This document shows, piece by piece, positions 17,465-27,154 of a DNA stretch of 64,000 nt. Under the pieces are notes generated by a model. It was not told the DNA's origin. It saw nothing but the letters and a program-made list of their open reading frames with translations, and searched no databases. A program made the translations under genes and the position numbers. Positions within the stretch are counted from its first letter, which is position 1, and each line of letters opens with the position of its first letter. The DNA is from Pseudomonas sp. KU26590 (GTDB lineage Bacteria; Pseudomonadota; Gammaproteobacteria; Pseudomonadales; Pseudomonadaceae), in the NCBI RefSeq assembly GCF_026153515.1, contig NZ_CP110644.1, forward strand, positions 5,273,501 to 5,337,500, given 5' to 3'.

Positions 17465-20107
17465 ATGCGCGCCAACCCGTCCGACACAAATGAAGCAGTG
17501 ACGGAGCATCCTCCGGCTCCCCCGAAACGACTGCGCCTGCGCGAACTGGTGAGCAAGTACCGTCAACCCATCGGGTTGGGCGTCACCATCCTGCTGTTCG
17601 CCGTCGCCCTGATCGCCTGTCGGCACATGCTGACCGAGCTGGACATCTACGCGCTGCAGGATTCGCTGCTCAGTGTGCCGCTGCCTTCTCTGGCGGGTGC
17701 AGTGCTGGCGACGGCGATCGGCTTTGTGATTCTGCTGGGCTACGAGTGGTCCGCCAGTCGCTACGCCAACGTCGATCTGCCGCCGAAGTCGCTGATCATG
17801 GGCGGGTTTTGCGCGTTCGCCATCGGTAACGCTGTAGGCCTGTCGATGCTGTCCGGCGGCTCGGTTCGTTACCGTCTTTACTCGCGATTGGGACTGGGCG
17901 CGGGCGAAGTTGCCCACATGACCCTGTTTGCCAGCCTGTCACTGGGTTGCGCACTTCCCCCGCTGGCGGCCCTCGCGACCTTGAGCGACCTGCCCGCCGC
18001 TTCGCTGGCGCTGCATATGTCGGTGCCGGTATTGGCAACCGTTGCGGTGGCGGTGCTGGCGATCAGCGCAATCCTGGGTTATGCCATCTATCGTCGGCGC
18101 CTGCCGGAACAGACGATCCCGCATAACTTGCTAGTGCGCGCCGGACGCCGCACATTGCGCCTGCCTGGCGTGCGCTTGACGCTGATGCAACTGGTGATCA
18201 CCGCTCTGGACGTCGCCGCCGCTGCTGCCGTCCTCTATCTGTTGCTGCCCTCTGCCCCGCCCTTTGGTGCGTTCCTACTGGTTTACCTGCTGGCCCTGGC
18301 CGCCGGTGTTCTCAGCCACGTGCCCGGTGGGGTCGGCGTCTTCGAGGCCATTCTGCTGGCCGCATTTGCCGACGAACTGGGCGCCGCACCGTTGGCCGCC
18401 GCGCTGCTGCTGTACCGCCTGATTTACGTGGTGATGCCACTGCTGATCGCGTGTCTGGTGCTGCTTTACAGCGAGGCCAAGCGATTGCTGTTTGCGCAGC
18501 AGGCCATGCGCGTTGCGTCCGGCTTCGGCGCCCCGATTCTGGCGCTGCTGGTATTTCTCTCTGGCGTGGTGCTGCTGTTTTCCGGCTCCACCCCCGAGAT
18601 CGACACCCGTATCGAGAGCCTGGGATTTCTCATTCCCCATCGTCTGATCGACGCCTCGCACTTCGGCGCCAGCCTGATCGGCGTGCTCTGCCTGTTGCTC
18701 GCGCAGGGCCTGCGTCGTCGCCTTTCGGCTGCGTGGATGCTGACCACGATCCTGTTGTTTGTGGGCTCCATTCTGTCGATTCTCAAGGGTTTCGACTGGG
18801 AAGAAGCGAGTCTGCTGCTGCTGACCGCATGCCTGCTGGCGATCTTCCGCCGCTCGTTCTACCGCCCGAGTCGTTTGCTGGAGCTGCCGTTTTCGCCGCT
18901 GTATCTGGTCGCCAGTGTTTGCGTACTGGGCGCTTCGGTCTGGTTGCTGCTGTTCGCCTATCAGGACGTGCCCTACAGCCATCAGCTGTGGTGGCAGTTC
19001 ACGCTGGACGCCGACGCCCCGCGCGGTCTGCGTTCGGCACTGGGCAGCGCCGTGTTGCTGCTGATCGTCTCGCTGACATGGCTGCTGCGCACCGCGCGTC
19101 CGGTGATCAAGCTGCCCGACGAGGCACAACTGGCCAAAGCGGCGGAGATCATCAAAGCGTCCAGCCAGCCCGATGGCGGTTTGGTGCTGACCGGCGACAA
19201 AGCCGTGCTGATGCACCCGGATGGCAACGCCTTCCTGATGTACGCCCATCGCGGCCGCAGCCTGGTTGCGCTGTACGATCCGATTGGCCCGACTCAGCAA
19301 CGGGCCGAGCTGATCTGGCAGTTCCGCGATCTGTGCGACGTTCACCATGCTCGTCCCGTGTTCTATCAGGTGCGCGCAGAGAACCTGCCGTTCTACATGG
19401 ACATCGGCCTGACCGCGATCAAGCTGGGCGAAGAAGCCCGGGTTGATCTGCACAAGTTCGACATCGAAGCCAAAGGCAAGGAAATGAAGGACCTGCGCTA
19501 CACCTGGAACCGGGGTGGGCGCGACGGTCTGTCGCTGGAAATCTACGAAGTGGGTCAAGCGCCCATGGAAGAGCTCAAAGTGATTTCCGATGCGTGGCTG
19601 ATGGGCAAGAACGTTCGCGAGAAAGGCTTCTCCCTGGGCCGGTTCAGCCTGGAGTATCTCAAGCATTTCCGCATTGCCATTGTTCATTTCCAGGGCAAGC
19701 CGGTCGCGTTCTCCAATTTGCTGGAGACCTCGCGCAATGATCTGGCGAGCCTGGACCTGATGCGCTCGCACCCGGAAGCGCCAAAGCTGACCATGGAATT
19801 CATGATGGTCGGGCTGATCCTGCATTACAAAAAAGAAGGTTATGCCCGCTTCAGCCTCGGCATGGTGCCGTTGTCCGGGCTGCAACCGCGGCGTGGCGCA
19901 CCTTTGACCCAGCGTCTGGGTTCGATGGTGTTCAGCCGTGGCGAACAGCTCTACAACTTCCAGGGGCTGCGCCGTTTCAAAGACAAATTCCAGCCTGACT
20001 GGGAACCTCGTTATATGGCCGTGCCCGCAGGACTTGATCCGCTCGTGGCACTGGCAGATACCGCCGCCCTTATCGCGGGCGGCCTGACTGGATTGGTGAA
20101 ACGCTGA
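17465..20107 (+). CDS. mprF: MprF, aminoacyl-phosphatidylglycerol synthase/flippase
   Basis: An 880-residue bifunctional membrane protein. The N-terminal two thirds is a multi-helix flippase domain, including the MprF-typical segment YLLALAAGVLSHVPGGVGVFEA. Residues from about 540 to 860 form the cytosolic DUF2156 (GNAT-like) synthase domain, which transfers an amino acid from aminoacyl-tRNA to phosphatidylglycerol. In P. aeruginosa the orthologue makes alanyl-phosphatidylglycerol, reducing susceptibility to cationic peptides and some antibiotics. The ATG at 17465 has AAGGAG six bases upstream; a TTG one codon earlier is a less likely start. It overlaps the next gene by one base (TGATG). Confidence 0.95.
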   Translation: MRANPSDTNEAVTEHPPAPPKRLRLRELVSKYRQPIGLGVTILLFAVALIACRHMLTELDIYALQDSLLSVPLPSLAGAVLATAIGFVILLGYEWSASRYANVDLPPKSLIMGGFCAFAIGNAVGLSMLSGGSVRYRLYSRLGLGAGEVAHMTLFASLSLGCALPPLAALATLSDLPAASLALHMSVPVLATVAVAVLAISAILGYAIYRRRLPEQTIPHNLLVRAGRRTLRLPGVRLTLMQLVITALDVAAAAAVLYLLLPSAPPFGAFLLVYLLALAAGVLSHVPGGVGVFEAILLAAFADELGAAPLAAALLLYRLIYVVMPLLIACLVLLYSEAKRLLFAQQAMRVASGFGAPILALLVFLSGVVLLFSGSTPEIDTRIESLGFLIPHRLIDASHFGASLIGVLCLLLAQGLRRRLSAAWMLTTILLFVGSILSILKGFDWEEASLLLLTACLLAIFRRSFYRPSRLLELPFSPLYLVASVCVLGASVWLLLFAYQDVPYSHQLWWQFTLDADAPRGLRSALGSAVLLLIVSLTWLLRTARPVIKLPDEAQLAKAAEIIKASSQPDGGLVLTGDKAVLMHPDGNAFLMYAHRGRSLVALYDPIGPTQQRAELIWQFRDLCDVHHARPVFYQVRAENLPFYMDIGLTAIKLGEEARVDLHKFDIEAKGKEMKDLRYTWNRGGRDGLSLEIYEVGQAPMEELKVISDAWLMGKNVREKGFSLGRFSLEYLKHFRIAIVHFQGKPVAFSNLLETSRNDLASLDLMRSHPEAPKLTMEFMMVGLILHYKKEGYARFSLGMVPLSGLQPRRGAPLTQRLGSMVFSRGEQLYNFQGLRRFKDKFQPDWEPRYMAVPAGLDPLVALADTAALIAGGLTGLVKR

Positions 20108-21396
20108 TGATTCAACGCTACTGGCGCTTTTTGCTCGCAGCCCTGGTAATTCTGGTGGTGGCATTGGGTTTCTGGCTGTGGAACCGCCCCGCCGCGCAAC
20201 CGACTCTTGAACACATCACGCTGGACGACGGCTCTGCGCTGATCCGTGTGGTGCCCTCGACCAAGGTGAAAACCCAGGTCGCGCTGGCCGTCACCACCGA
20301 AGAATCACTGACCGAGAAGCAGCTGCTCGCCCTGAGCTATGACGCCTCCGCTCGTGTGATCCAGGTGACGCTACCCAAGGACGACTGCCAGCTCCAGGCC
20401 AAGACCTTCAATGCCGCGCTGCAAAAGCTCGACGGCGCGCCTGATCTGGTGGCGGGTGTCGGCCCAGGTGCTTCGGTGGCCTGGCGCTGGCTGGCCGGCC
20501 AGAACAACGACAACGCCCGGGCCATCTCGGTCGGCTTCGTCCGCGATCAACCTGGCTGTACCGACCCTGTGCCGAAAGCCGCCGCCCACGGCAAGTGGAC
20601 GGTTGCCTGGAACGACGGCCCCGATGACGAAAGCGCCACACTGGTCCGTGACGCACCCAACACCGAAACCAGCATCAGCGACTACGACATCAAGTACCCG
20701 CAGGTACTGAACAACGAAGTGCGCCGTCGATTGATCGGTGGTGATGACAACGGCGGCCTGAACATTCCGGTGGTTGAGGTGCCGTCATCGCAGCCCTCTG
20801 ACACGGTGACGCTTTTCCTGTCCGGCGACGGTGGCTGGCGCGACCTGGACAAGGACGTGGCAGGCGACATGGCTAAGATGGGTGGCTACCCGGTGGTCGG
20901 CATCGACACCCTGCGTTACTACTGGGAGCACAAATCGCCAGAACAGACCGCCGCTGACCTGAGCGAGCTGATGGCCCATTACCGGCAGAAATGGGGTGCC
21001 AAGCATTTCGTGCTCGCAGGCTATTCCTTCGGCGCCGACGTGCTACCCGCGATCTACAATCGCCTGCCTGAAGAAGACAAGGCCCGCGTCGACGGCATTA
21101 TCCTGCTGGCCTTCGCCCGCACTGGCAGCTTTGAGATCGCCGTAGAAGGCTGGCTGGGCGCCGCGGGTAAAGAAGCTGCGACAGGGCCTGAGATGGCCAA
21201 GCTGCCCGGCGACAAGGTGCTGTGTGTGTACGGTCTGGAAGAAAAAGATGAAAGTGGCTGTACAGAATCCACAGCGCCCGGCGAGAAGATGCAGCTGCCC
21301 GGTGGCCATCACTTCGACGAAGACTACCCTGCCCTGGCCAAGCGCCTGAGCGCGGTGATCGACAAGTGGAAGGGCAAAGAGCCCGCCGCCGAGTAA
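20107..21396 (+). CDS. AcvB/VirJ-family hydrolase, probable alanyl-phosphatidylglycerol hydrolase
   Basis: A 429-residue protein with an N-terminal transmembrane anchor (residues about 5-24) and a periplasmic body. The C-terminal half is an alpha/beta hydrolase of the VirJ type, with the start strand LFLSGDGGWRDLDK and the nucleophile elbow GYSFGAD. It is translationally coupled to mprF. In P. aeruginosa the corresponding neighbour (PA0919) hydrolyses alanyl-phosphatidylglycerol, so this pair would set the level of the modified lipid. The substrate here is inferred from that linkage. Confidence 0.88.
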   Translation: MIQRYWRFLLAALVILVVALGFWLWNRPAAQPTLEHITLDDGSALIRVVPSTKVKTQVALAVTTEESLTEKQLLALSYDASARVIQVTLPKDDCQLQAKTFNAALQKLDGAPDLVAGVGPGASVAWRWLAGQNNDNARAISVGFVRDQPGCTDPVPKAAAHGKWTVAWNDGPDDESATLVRDAPNTETSISDYDIKYPQVLNNEVRRRLIGGDDNGGLNIPVVEVPSSQPSDTVTLFLSGDGGWRDLDKDVAGDMAKMGGYPVVGIDTLRYYWEHKSPEQTAADLSELMAHYRQKWGAKHFVLAGYSFGADVLPAIYNRLPEEDKARVDGIILLAFARTGSFEIAVEGWLGAAGKEAATGPEMAKLPGDKVLCVYGLEEKDESGCTESTAPGEKMQLPGGHHFDEDYPALAKRLSAVIDKWKGKEPAAE

Positions 21397-21407
21397 TTAC
21401 CCGACCC

Positions 21408-21446
21408 AAAAAAATCCCCGCTCTCTTGCGATTGCGGGGATTTTTT
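21408..21446 (+). terminator. Terminator of the mprF-acvB operon
   Basis: Arms AATCCCCGC / GCGGGGATT have a 12-base loop, a preceding A-run and a following T-run. It starts 12 bases after the stop codon of the hydrolase gene. Confidence 0.88.
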
Positions 21447-21479
21447 GTTTTGGGTACCAGGTGACGTGAGGTCAACCTT

Positions 21480-21574
21480 TGTAGAACCGGCTTCAGCCGG
21501 GAAGAGGTCGGTGCATACCACAGCAGATTCGCGGTGTGACAACTGACGTCTTCCCGGCTAAAGCCGGTCCCACA
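21480..21574. repeat. REP pair (REPIN-like), copy A
   Basis: Two inverted REP arms, GTAGAACCGGCTTCAGCCGG (left) and its near complement around CCGGCTAAAGCCGGTCCCAC (right), enclose about 45 bases of loop. Each arm is itself partly palindromic (CCGGCTTCAGCCGG). The type is common between genes in fluorescens/syringae pseudomonads, where a RAYT transposase elsewhere in the genome usually mobilises it. Confidence 0.85.
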
Positions 21575-21659
21575 ATGGTCCAGTGATGCCAATTCCACTA
21601 GATACACGCGGCCCTGCAATGGGTCTCGGCGCCAATCCCACTGGGTGTACGCATTCCGT

Positions 21660-21755
21660 CAGTAGGACCGGCTTCAGCCGGGAAGAGGCCGGTGCATACG
21701 CCATCCATCTTGCAGCGCGACACCAAACGCCTTCCCGGCTAAAGCCGGTCCTACA
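21660..21755. repeat. REP pair (REPIN-like), copy B
   Basis: The second copy of the same element lies 180 bases downstream in the same orientation, with arms GTAGGACCGGCTTCAGCCGG and CCGGCTAAAGCCGGTCCTAC. Arms are almost identical to copy A, while the inner loop differs more, as is usual for REPINs. It ends 16 bases past the kup stop codon. Confidence 0.85.
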
Positions 21756-21770
21756 AAGGCCAAAGGCCGC

Positions 21771-23669
21771 TTACATCTCCACCTGCGTGCCCAGCTCAAT
21801 CACCCGGTTGAACGGCAGCTTGAAGAACCGCAGGTTGCCGTTGGCGTTCTTCAACATGAACGCGAACAGACCCTCGCGCCAGCGGGCCATGCCCTCCAGT
21901 TTCGACGAGACCACGGTTTCGCGACTGAGGAAGTAGGTCGTGCGCATCGGGCTGAAGTCCAGCTCCTTCAAGTGACACAGGCTCAGCGCAGCCGGCACGT
22001 CCGGCTCGTCAATGAAGCCGAAATGCAGGATCACGCGGTAGAAGCCCTCGCCAAACACCTCGACCTCAAATCGTTGCGCCGCTGGCACACGCGGGGTGTC
22101 TTCGTACACAACGGTCAGCAACACCACCTGCTCATGCAGCACCTGGTTGTGCAGCAGATTATGCAACAGGGCATGAGGCACGGCGTCCGCACGCGCCGTG
22201 AGAAACACGGCCGTGCCTTGAACGCGATGGGGCGGCTGCACGCGAATACTGCTGATGAAGATCGGCAGCGGCAGACCGCCTTCGTCGATGCGGTCCACCA
22301 ACAGCTGCTTGCCGCGCTTCCATGTGGTCATCAGGATGAACAGCGCGATGCCCGCCAGGAACGGGAACGCCCCACCCTGAATGACTTTTGGCACGTTGGC
22401 CGCGAAGAACATACCGTCCACGAACAGACATCCGACCAAAATCGGCACTGCGATCAGCGGCGGCCATTTCCAGGCCAGCAGCATGACCGACGCCACCAGA
22501 ATCGTCGTGCAAAGCATCGTGCCGGTCACCGCCACGCCGTAGGCCGAGGCCAGCGCGCCGGAGGATTCGAACCCTAGCACCAGCAAAATCACCCCGACCA
22601 TCAGCGCCCAGTTCACCGCTCCGATGTAGATCTGCCCTTGGGCGTCGCTGGAGGTGTGCTGGATGTACATGCGCGGGATGTAGCCAAGCTGAATCGCCTG
22701 CAGCGTCATCGAGAAAGCCCCGGAGATCACCGCCTGCGAAGCAATAATGGTCGCCAGCGTCGACAAGGCGATCAACGGCAACAGCGCCCAGCTCGGCGCC
22801 AGCAGGTAGAACGGGTTGCGCACCGCTTCAGGGTCCTGGATCACCAGGGCGCCCTGGCCAAAGTAATTGAGCACCAGCGCCGGCAAGACCAGGGCGAACC
22901 ACGCGCGGGAGATCGGCTTGCGACCGAAGTGGCCCATGTCCGCGTACAGCGCCTCGGCACCGGTCAGTGCGAGCACTACAGCACCCAGGACCGAAACGCC
23001 AATGCCGGGATGATCAATAAAGAAGCGAACTGCCCACACCGGGTTGACGGCACGCAGCACTTCCGGCTGCTGGAGGATGCCGTGAACACCCAGCACGCCG
23101 AGGGTCACGAACCACAGCACCATGACCGGGCCGAACATCACGCCGATCCGCGCAGTGCCATGACGCTGAATCAGAAACAGCGCCACCAGCACAACCAGAG
23201 CGATCGGCACCACCCAGTGATCAATCCCGTCAAAGGCCAGCTCCATGCCCTCGACCGCCGACAGCACCGAGATCGCCGGGGTGATCATGCTGTCGCCGTA
23301 AAACAGCGCCGCGCCGAACAGCCCGCAGACGATCATGCTCGCCTGCAGCCTCGGGTACTGGGCCGACGCCCTGCGCGCCAACGCCATCAGCGCCATGATG
23401 CCGCCCTCACCGTCGTTATCGGCCCGCAGCACCAACGCCATGTACTTGAAGGAGACCACCCAGATCAATGACCAGAAGATCAGCGACAGAATGCCCAGCA
23501 CGGCATCGTGGCCGGCCTGCACGCCATAGCCACCGACGAAGACCTCTTTAATGGTGTACAGCGGGCTGGTACCGATGTCGCCATAGGCTACACCCACCGC
23601 GCCCACCAGCAGACTCAACGGTTTCGCCGTGGAATGCCCAACCTCTGCCTGACTCGTTGCGTGACCCAT
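21771..23669 (-). CDS. kup: Kup potassium uptake transporter
   Basis: A 632-residue K+ symporter of the KUP/HAK/KT family. The hallmark [19 protein letters not shown] opens the first helix, and [12 protein letters not shown] and [19 protein letters not shown] follow. About twelve transmembrane segments occupy the first 440 residues, and a cytoplasmic C-terminal domain ends the protein. It supports K+ uptake with H+ symport, chiefly at low pH or low turgor. It stands alone, facing away from rimO, with two REP pairs downstream. Confidence 0.97.
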   Translation of the reverse strand: MGHATSQAEVGHSTAKPLSLLVGAVGVAYGDIGTSPLYTIKEVFVGGYGVQAGHDAVLGILSLIFWSLIWVVSFKYMALVLRADNDGEGGIMALMALARRASAQYPRLQASMIVCGLFGAALFYGDSMITPAISVLSAVEGMELAFDGIDHWVVPIALVVLVALFLIQRHGTARIGVMFGPVMVLWFVTLGVLGVHGILQQPEVLRAVNPVWAVRFFIDHPGIGVSVLGAVVLALTGAEALYADMGHFGRKPISRAWFALVLPALVLNYFGQGALVIQDPEAVRNPFYLLAPSWALLPLIALSTLATIIASQAVISGAFSMTLQAIQLGYIPRMYIQHTSSDAQGQIYIGAVNWALMVGVILLVLGFESSGALASAYGVAVTGTMLCTTILVASVMLLAWKWPPLIAVPILVGCLFVDGMFFAANVPKVIQGGAFPFLAGIALFILMTTWKRGKQLLVDRIDEGGLPLPIFISSIRVQPPHRVQGTAVFLTARADAVPHALLHNLLHNQVLHEQVVLLTVVYEDTPRVPAAQRFEVEVFGEGFYRVILHFGFIDEPDVPAALSLCHLKELDFSPMRTTYFLSRETVVSSKLEGMARWREGLFAFMLKNANGNLRFFKLPFNRVIELGTQVEM

Positions 23670-23939
23670 TTACCACTCCTGAAACCGTGACTCGAGCACC
23701 GCGATCCGGTGTTGTCGGATTGATCCACACCGCACCGGTAAATTCCGATGCGCCCGGCCAACTTGGGGTGCCGGGCGTAACGCCGCGAAGCATAGCGCAG
23801 CACTCGTCGTAATTCTCTGTATAACACTGGTCAATCGTTCGACGCGCCGCTAGAATTGCGCACTTTTTGATCAGAGGCGCCCCAAGCGCCCAGTCAATGC
23901 CTCGGCCAAGCGCCGGGCATCCTACGCCGAGGTTAGTCA

Positions 23940-25277
23940 ATGTCCACCGTCACCACGTCTGCCGCCCCGAAGGTCGGCTTTGTCAGCCTCGGTTGCCCGA
24001 AGGCTCTGGTCGATTCAGAGCGCATCCTGACCCAGCTGCGCATGGAAGGCTATCAGGTCGTGCCGACCTACCAGGACGCTGACGTGGTCGTGGTCAACAC
24101 CTGCGGTTTCATCGACAGCGCCAAGGCTGAATCCCTTGAGACCATTGGCGAAGCGCTAGCCGAAAACGGCAAAGTGATCGTCACCGGTTGCATGGGCGTG
24201 GACGAAAGCGTAATTCGTGCCGTGCACCCGAGCGTGCTGGCCGTCACCGGTCCCCAGCAGTACGAGCAAGTGGTCAACGCCGTTCACGATGCTGCGCCGC
24301 CGAACCTCAATCACAACCCGCTGATTGATCTGGTACCGCCGCAAGGGGTCAAACTGACCCCGCGTCATTACGCCTACCTGAAGATTTCCGAAGGCTGCAA
24401 CCACAGCTGCAGCTTCTGCATCATCCCGTCCATGCGCGGCAAGCTGGTCAGCCGCCCGATTGGCGACGTGCTCGACGAAGCCCAGCGCCTGGTCAAGGCC
24501 GGCGTGAAAGAACTGCTGGTGATTTCCCAGGACACCAGCGCCTACGGCGTCGACATCAAGTACCGCACCGGTTTCTGGAACGGTCAGCCGGTCCGCACGC
24601 GCATGACCGAGCTGTGCCAGGCGCTGAGTTCGCTGGGTGTGTGGGTGCGCCTGCACTACGTTTACCCGTACCCGCACGTCGACGAGATCATTCCGTTGAT
24701 GGCGGCGGGCAAGATCCTGCCGTACCTGGACATCCCGTTCCAGCACGCCAGCCCGAAGATCCTCAAGCTGATGAAACGCCCGGCCTTCGAAGACAAGACC
24801 TTGGCGCGCATCAAGAACTGGCGCGAGCAGTGCCCGGACCTGATCATCCGTTCGACCTTCATCGTCGGCTTCCCGGGCGAAACCGAAGAAGATTTCCAGT
24901 ACCTGCTGGACTGGCTGACTGAAGCGCAGCTTGATCGCGTCGGTTGCTTCCAGTACTCCCCTGTCGAAGGCGCGCCAGCGAATCTGCTGGACGCACCGAT
25001 CGTACCGGATGACATCAAGCAGGATCGCTGGGACCGCTTCATGGCGCACCAGCAAGCCATCAGCGCCGCGCGCCTGCAGATGAAAATCGGCAAGGAAATC
25101 GAAGTGCTGATCGACGAAGTGGACGAGCAGGGGTTCGTGGGTCGTTCGTTCTTCGACGCGCCGGAAATCGACGGCAACGTGTTCGTCGAAAGCGACCGTG
25201 ACTTCAAGCCAGGCGACAAGGTCATGTGCCGCGTCGTGGATGCCGATGAGTACGACCTGTGGGCTGAGCCGATCTAA
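23940..25277 (+). CDS. rimO: RimO, ribosomal protein S12 methylthiotransferase
   Basis: A 445-residue radical-SAM enzyme that adds a methylthio group to the conserved aspartate of ribosomal protein S12. The N-terminal UPF0004 domain holds three cysteines for an auxiliary Fe-S cluster (SLGCPKA, NTCGF, VTGCMG). The radical-SAM motif CNHSCSFC (CxxxCxxC) is in the central domain, and a TRAM domain closes the protein. [12 protein letters not shown] distinguishes RimO from MiaB. The gene appears monocistronic with a terminator after it. Confidence 0.97.
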   Translation: MSTVTTSAAPKVGFVSLGCPKALVDSERILTQLRMEGYQVVPTYQDADVVVVNTCGFIDSAKAESLETIGEALAENGKVIVTGCMGVDESVIRAVHPSVLAVTGPQQYEQVVNAVHDAAPPNLNHNPLIDLVPPQGVKLTPRHYAYLKISEGCNHSCSFCIIPSMRGKLVSRPIGDVLDEAQRLVKAGVKELLVISQDTSAYGVDIKYRTGFWNGQPVRTRMTELCQALSSLGVWVRLHYVYPYPHVDEIIPLMAAGKILPYLDIPFQHASPKILKLMKRPAFEDKTLARIKNWREQCPDLIIRSTFIVGFPGETEEDFQYLLDWLTEAQLDRVGCFQYSPVEGAPANLLDAPIVPDDIKQDRWDRFMAHQQAISAARLQMKIGKEIEVLIDEVDEQGFVGRSFFDAPEIDGNVFVESDRDFKPGDKVMCRVVDADEYDLWAEPI

Positions 25278-25317
25278 CGCTCAATCTCCGGCTCGACAGC
25301 CGCTCCACTTCCAACAG

Positions 25318-25350
25318 CCCTGCCCGTAAAACGGCGGGGTTTGTTTTTTC
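25318..25350 (+). terminator. Terminator of rimO
   Basis: CCCTGCC pairs with GGCGGGG (one T-G pair) around an eight-base loop, followed by TTTGTTTTTT, about 40 bases past the rimO stop. Confidence 0.7.
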
Positions 25351-25396
25351 TGGCTATCGTCCACATCATGATCACTACCCAGGGAGCAGCGGCAAC

Positions 25397-25852
25397 ATGA
25401 CCCAGCACTCGGTCATCTATCTGCCCAGGCAGCACGACTTCGCCGAACTCACCCGGGTCTGGGAAGCGTCCGTGCGCGCGACACATGATTTTCTACCCGA
25501 GAACTACATCACGCTGCTCCGGCATCTGCTGGAAACCCAATACCTGGGCGCCGTGAACCTGTTCTGCACCCGCGATTCGCACCTGCGCATCACCGGTTTC
25601 GCCGGCACCTCTCCTGGCAAGCTGGAAATGTTGTTCATCACCCCTGACCACCGCGGCATGGGCCTGGGCAAGAAACTGCTGGACTACGCGCTCGATCATT
25701 TCCAGATCACCGAGCTGGACGTGAACGAGCAGAACGCACAGGCGCTGGGCTTTTATGAAAAACAGGGTTTTGAAGTGGTGGGGAGGACCGAGCTGGACGG
25801 GCTCGGGCGACCGCATCCGATATTGCGGATGCGGGTGAAATCGGGACCGTGA
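25397..25852 (+). CDS. GNAT-family N-acetyltransferase
   Basis: A 151-residue acetyltransferase. Motif A, which binds acetyl-CoA pyrophosphate, reads MLFITPDHRGMGLGKKLL (R/Q-x-x-G-x-G/A). The following LDVNEQNAQALGFYEKQGFEVVGR is the typical motif B region. Substrate specificity cannot be deduced. The ATG has GGGAG upstream. It lies between the rimO terminator and a REP pair, so it is probably its own transcript. Confidence 0.9.
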   Translation: MTQHSVIYLPRQHDFAELTRVWEASVRATHDFLPENYITLLRHLLETQYLGAVNLFCTRDSHLRITGFAGTSPGKLEMLFITPDHRGMGLGKKLLDYALDHFQITELDVNEQNAQALGFYEKQGFEVVGRTELDGLGRPHPILRMRVKSGP

Positions 25853-25883
25853 CGCCTGAACCGGGCCAGAGAGAGGTTCGGAC

Positions 25884-25970
25884 TGTAGGAGCCGGCTTGC
25901 TGGCGAACCCAATCCGTCGGCACCCGTCAGCGCCTGACACAACGCATTCGCCAGCAAGCCGGCTCCTACA
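25884..25970. repeat. REP pair (REPIN-like), second sequence class
   Basis: Perfect inverted arms (TGTAGGAGCCGGCTTGCTGG... and its complement, 24 bases each) enclose about 39 bases. The core GCCGGCTTGCTGGC differs from the two copies near kup, so a second REP class is present. It sits between the convergent GNAT and alpha/beta-hydrolase genes and could act as a bidirectional stem-loop barrier. Confidence 0.9.
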
Positions 25971-25996
25971 GACTGCATGTGCAGTTCAGGTGTGCA

Positions 25997-26992
25997 TCAG
26001 CGCTTCAGACTTTCCAGCAGCACCTTGTTGAACTGCTGCGGATCCTGAATCTGCGGCGCATGACCCAACCCTGCGAACTCCACCAGTGTCGCCTGCGGAA
26101 TGCGCTTGGCGGCGGCCTTGCCCAGCTCCGGGTAATTGCCCAGCGTCTTGCGCAATGCCTCGGGCGCTGCGTCTTTGGCAATAGCGGTATTGTCCTTCTG
26201 CCCGATCAACAACACGGTCGGCATCTTCAGTTTCTCGAAGTCGTAGAACACCGGCTGATTGAAGATCATCCCGTAGGTCTGCGCGGACGCCCGAGCCACC
26301 TCCTCCTTGCCCTTGCCGGTGAACATCCCGGCCTGCATGTTGACCCAGTGATCGAACTCGGGCCGCCATTCGTTGGCGTAATAGGTCGACTGCTGATACT
26401 TGCGAATGCTCTCGGCGCTGGTCTTCAGCTCCCGGGCATACCAGTCGTCGAAGCTGCGATCCGGCACGCCTTTGGCTTTCCAGTCTTCCAGACCGATCGG
26501 GTTGACCAGCAGCAGTTGATCCACTTGCTCGGGGTACATCAGCGCAAAGCGCGTCGCCAGCATGCCGCCCATGGAATGCCCGACCACGGTGACGTGATCG
26601 ATGCCCAGTTGGGTCAGCAGCGCTTTGGTGTTCTGCGCCAGTTGTTCAAAGGTGTATTTATAATCCGCCGGTTTGCTGGAGCGGCAGAAGCCGATCTGAT
26701 CCGGCGCGACCACCCGATAGCCCGCGCCCGTCAGCGCCTTGATGGTCCCTTCCCATGTGGCACCGCAGAAGTTCTTGCCATGCAGCAACACGACGCTGCG
26801 ACCATTGGCAGCGCCGGTCGGCTTGATGTCCATGTACCCCATCTGCACCGACGCGCCCTGGGAGTCGAAACTGAAATTCTGCGCCGGGAACGGGTACTGG
26901 AAGCCTTCCAGCTGCGGTCCATAGGAGGGAGTTTGCGCAGCGAGCAGCGGCAGGCTGACAGTCATCAGCAGTGCGGGTAGCCATTTGGTCAT
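25997..26992 (-). CDS. Exported alpha/beta-fold hydrolase
   Basis: A 331-residue protein with a signal peptide (MTKWLPALLMTVSLPLLAAQ). The alpha/beta-hydrolase core contains an oxyanion-hole region VLLHGKNFCGATW, the nucleophile elbow GHSMGG (S140) and a C-terminal GLGHAPQIQDP supplying the catalytic His. It is probably periplasmic; the substrate is unknown. The start at 26992 has GGAG at good spacing, while the longest frame would bury the signal peptide behind 27 extra residues. It is convergent with the GNAT gene and divergent from the pseudouridine-synthase homologue. Confidence 0.88.
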   Translation of the reverse strand: MTKWLPALLMTVSLPLLAAQTPSYGPQLEGFQYPFPAQNFSFDSQGASVQMGYMDIKPTGAANGRSVVLLHGKNFCGATWEGTIKALTGAGYRVVAPDQIGFCRSSKPADYKYTFEQLAQNTKALLTQLGIDHVTVVGHSMGGMLATRFALMYPEQVDQLLLVNPIGLEDWKAKGVPDRSFDDWYARELKTSAESIRKYQQSTYYANEWRPEFDHWVNMQAGMFTGKGKEEVARASAQTYGMIFNQPVFYDFEKLKMPTVLLIGQKDNTAIAKDAAPEALRKTLGNYPELGKAAAKRIPQATLVEFAGLGHAPQIQDPQQFNKVLLESLKR

Positions 26993-27154
26993 GAATTCGC
27001 TCCAGACAATGTAGGAATAGAGAGCAGACCTGCGTCGCTCCCGGAAAAATCCATGGAGTGGAGGCTTATTCACCCGCCAATTTCAATGTGACCGCGATTA
27101 ACGGTGCCTGCGCGGGTACAATAGGCGCCTTTCCATTTTGTTACGGCTTTTCTC

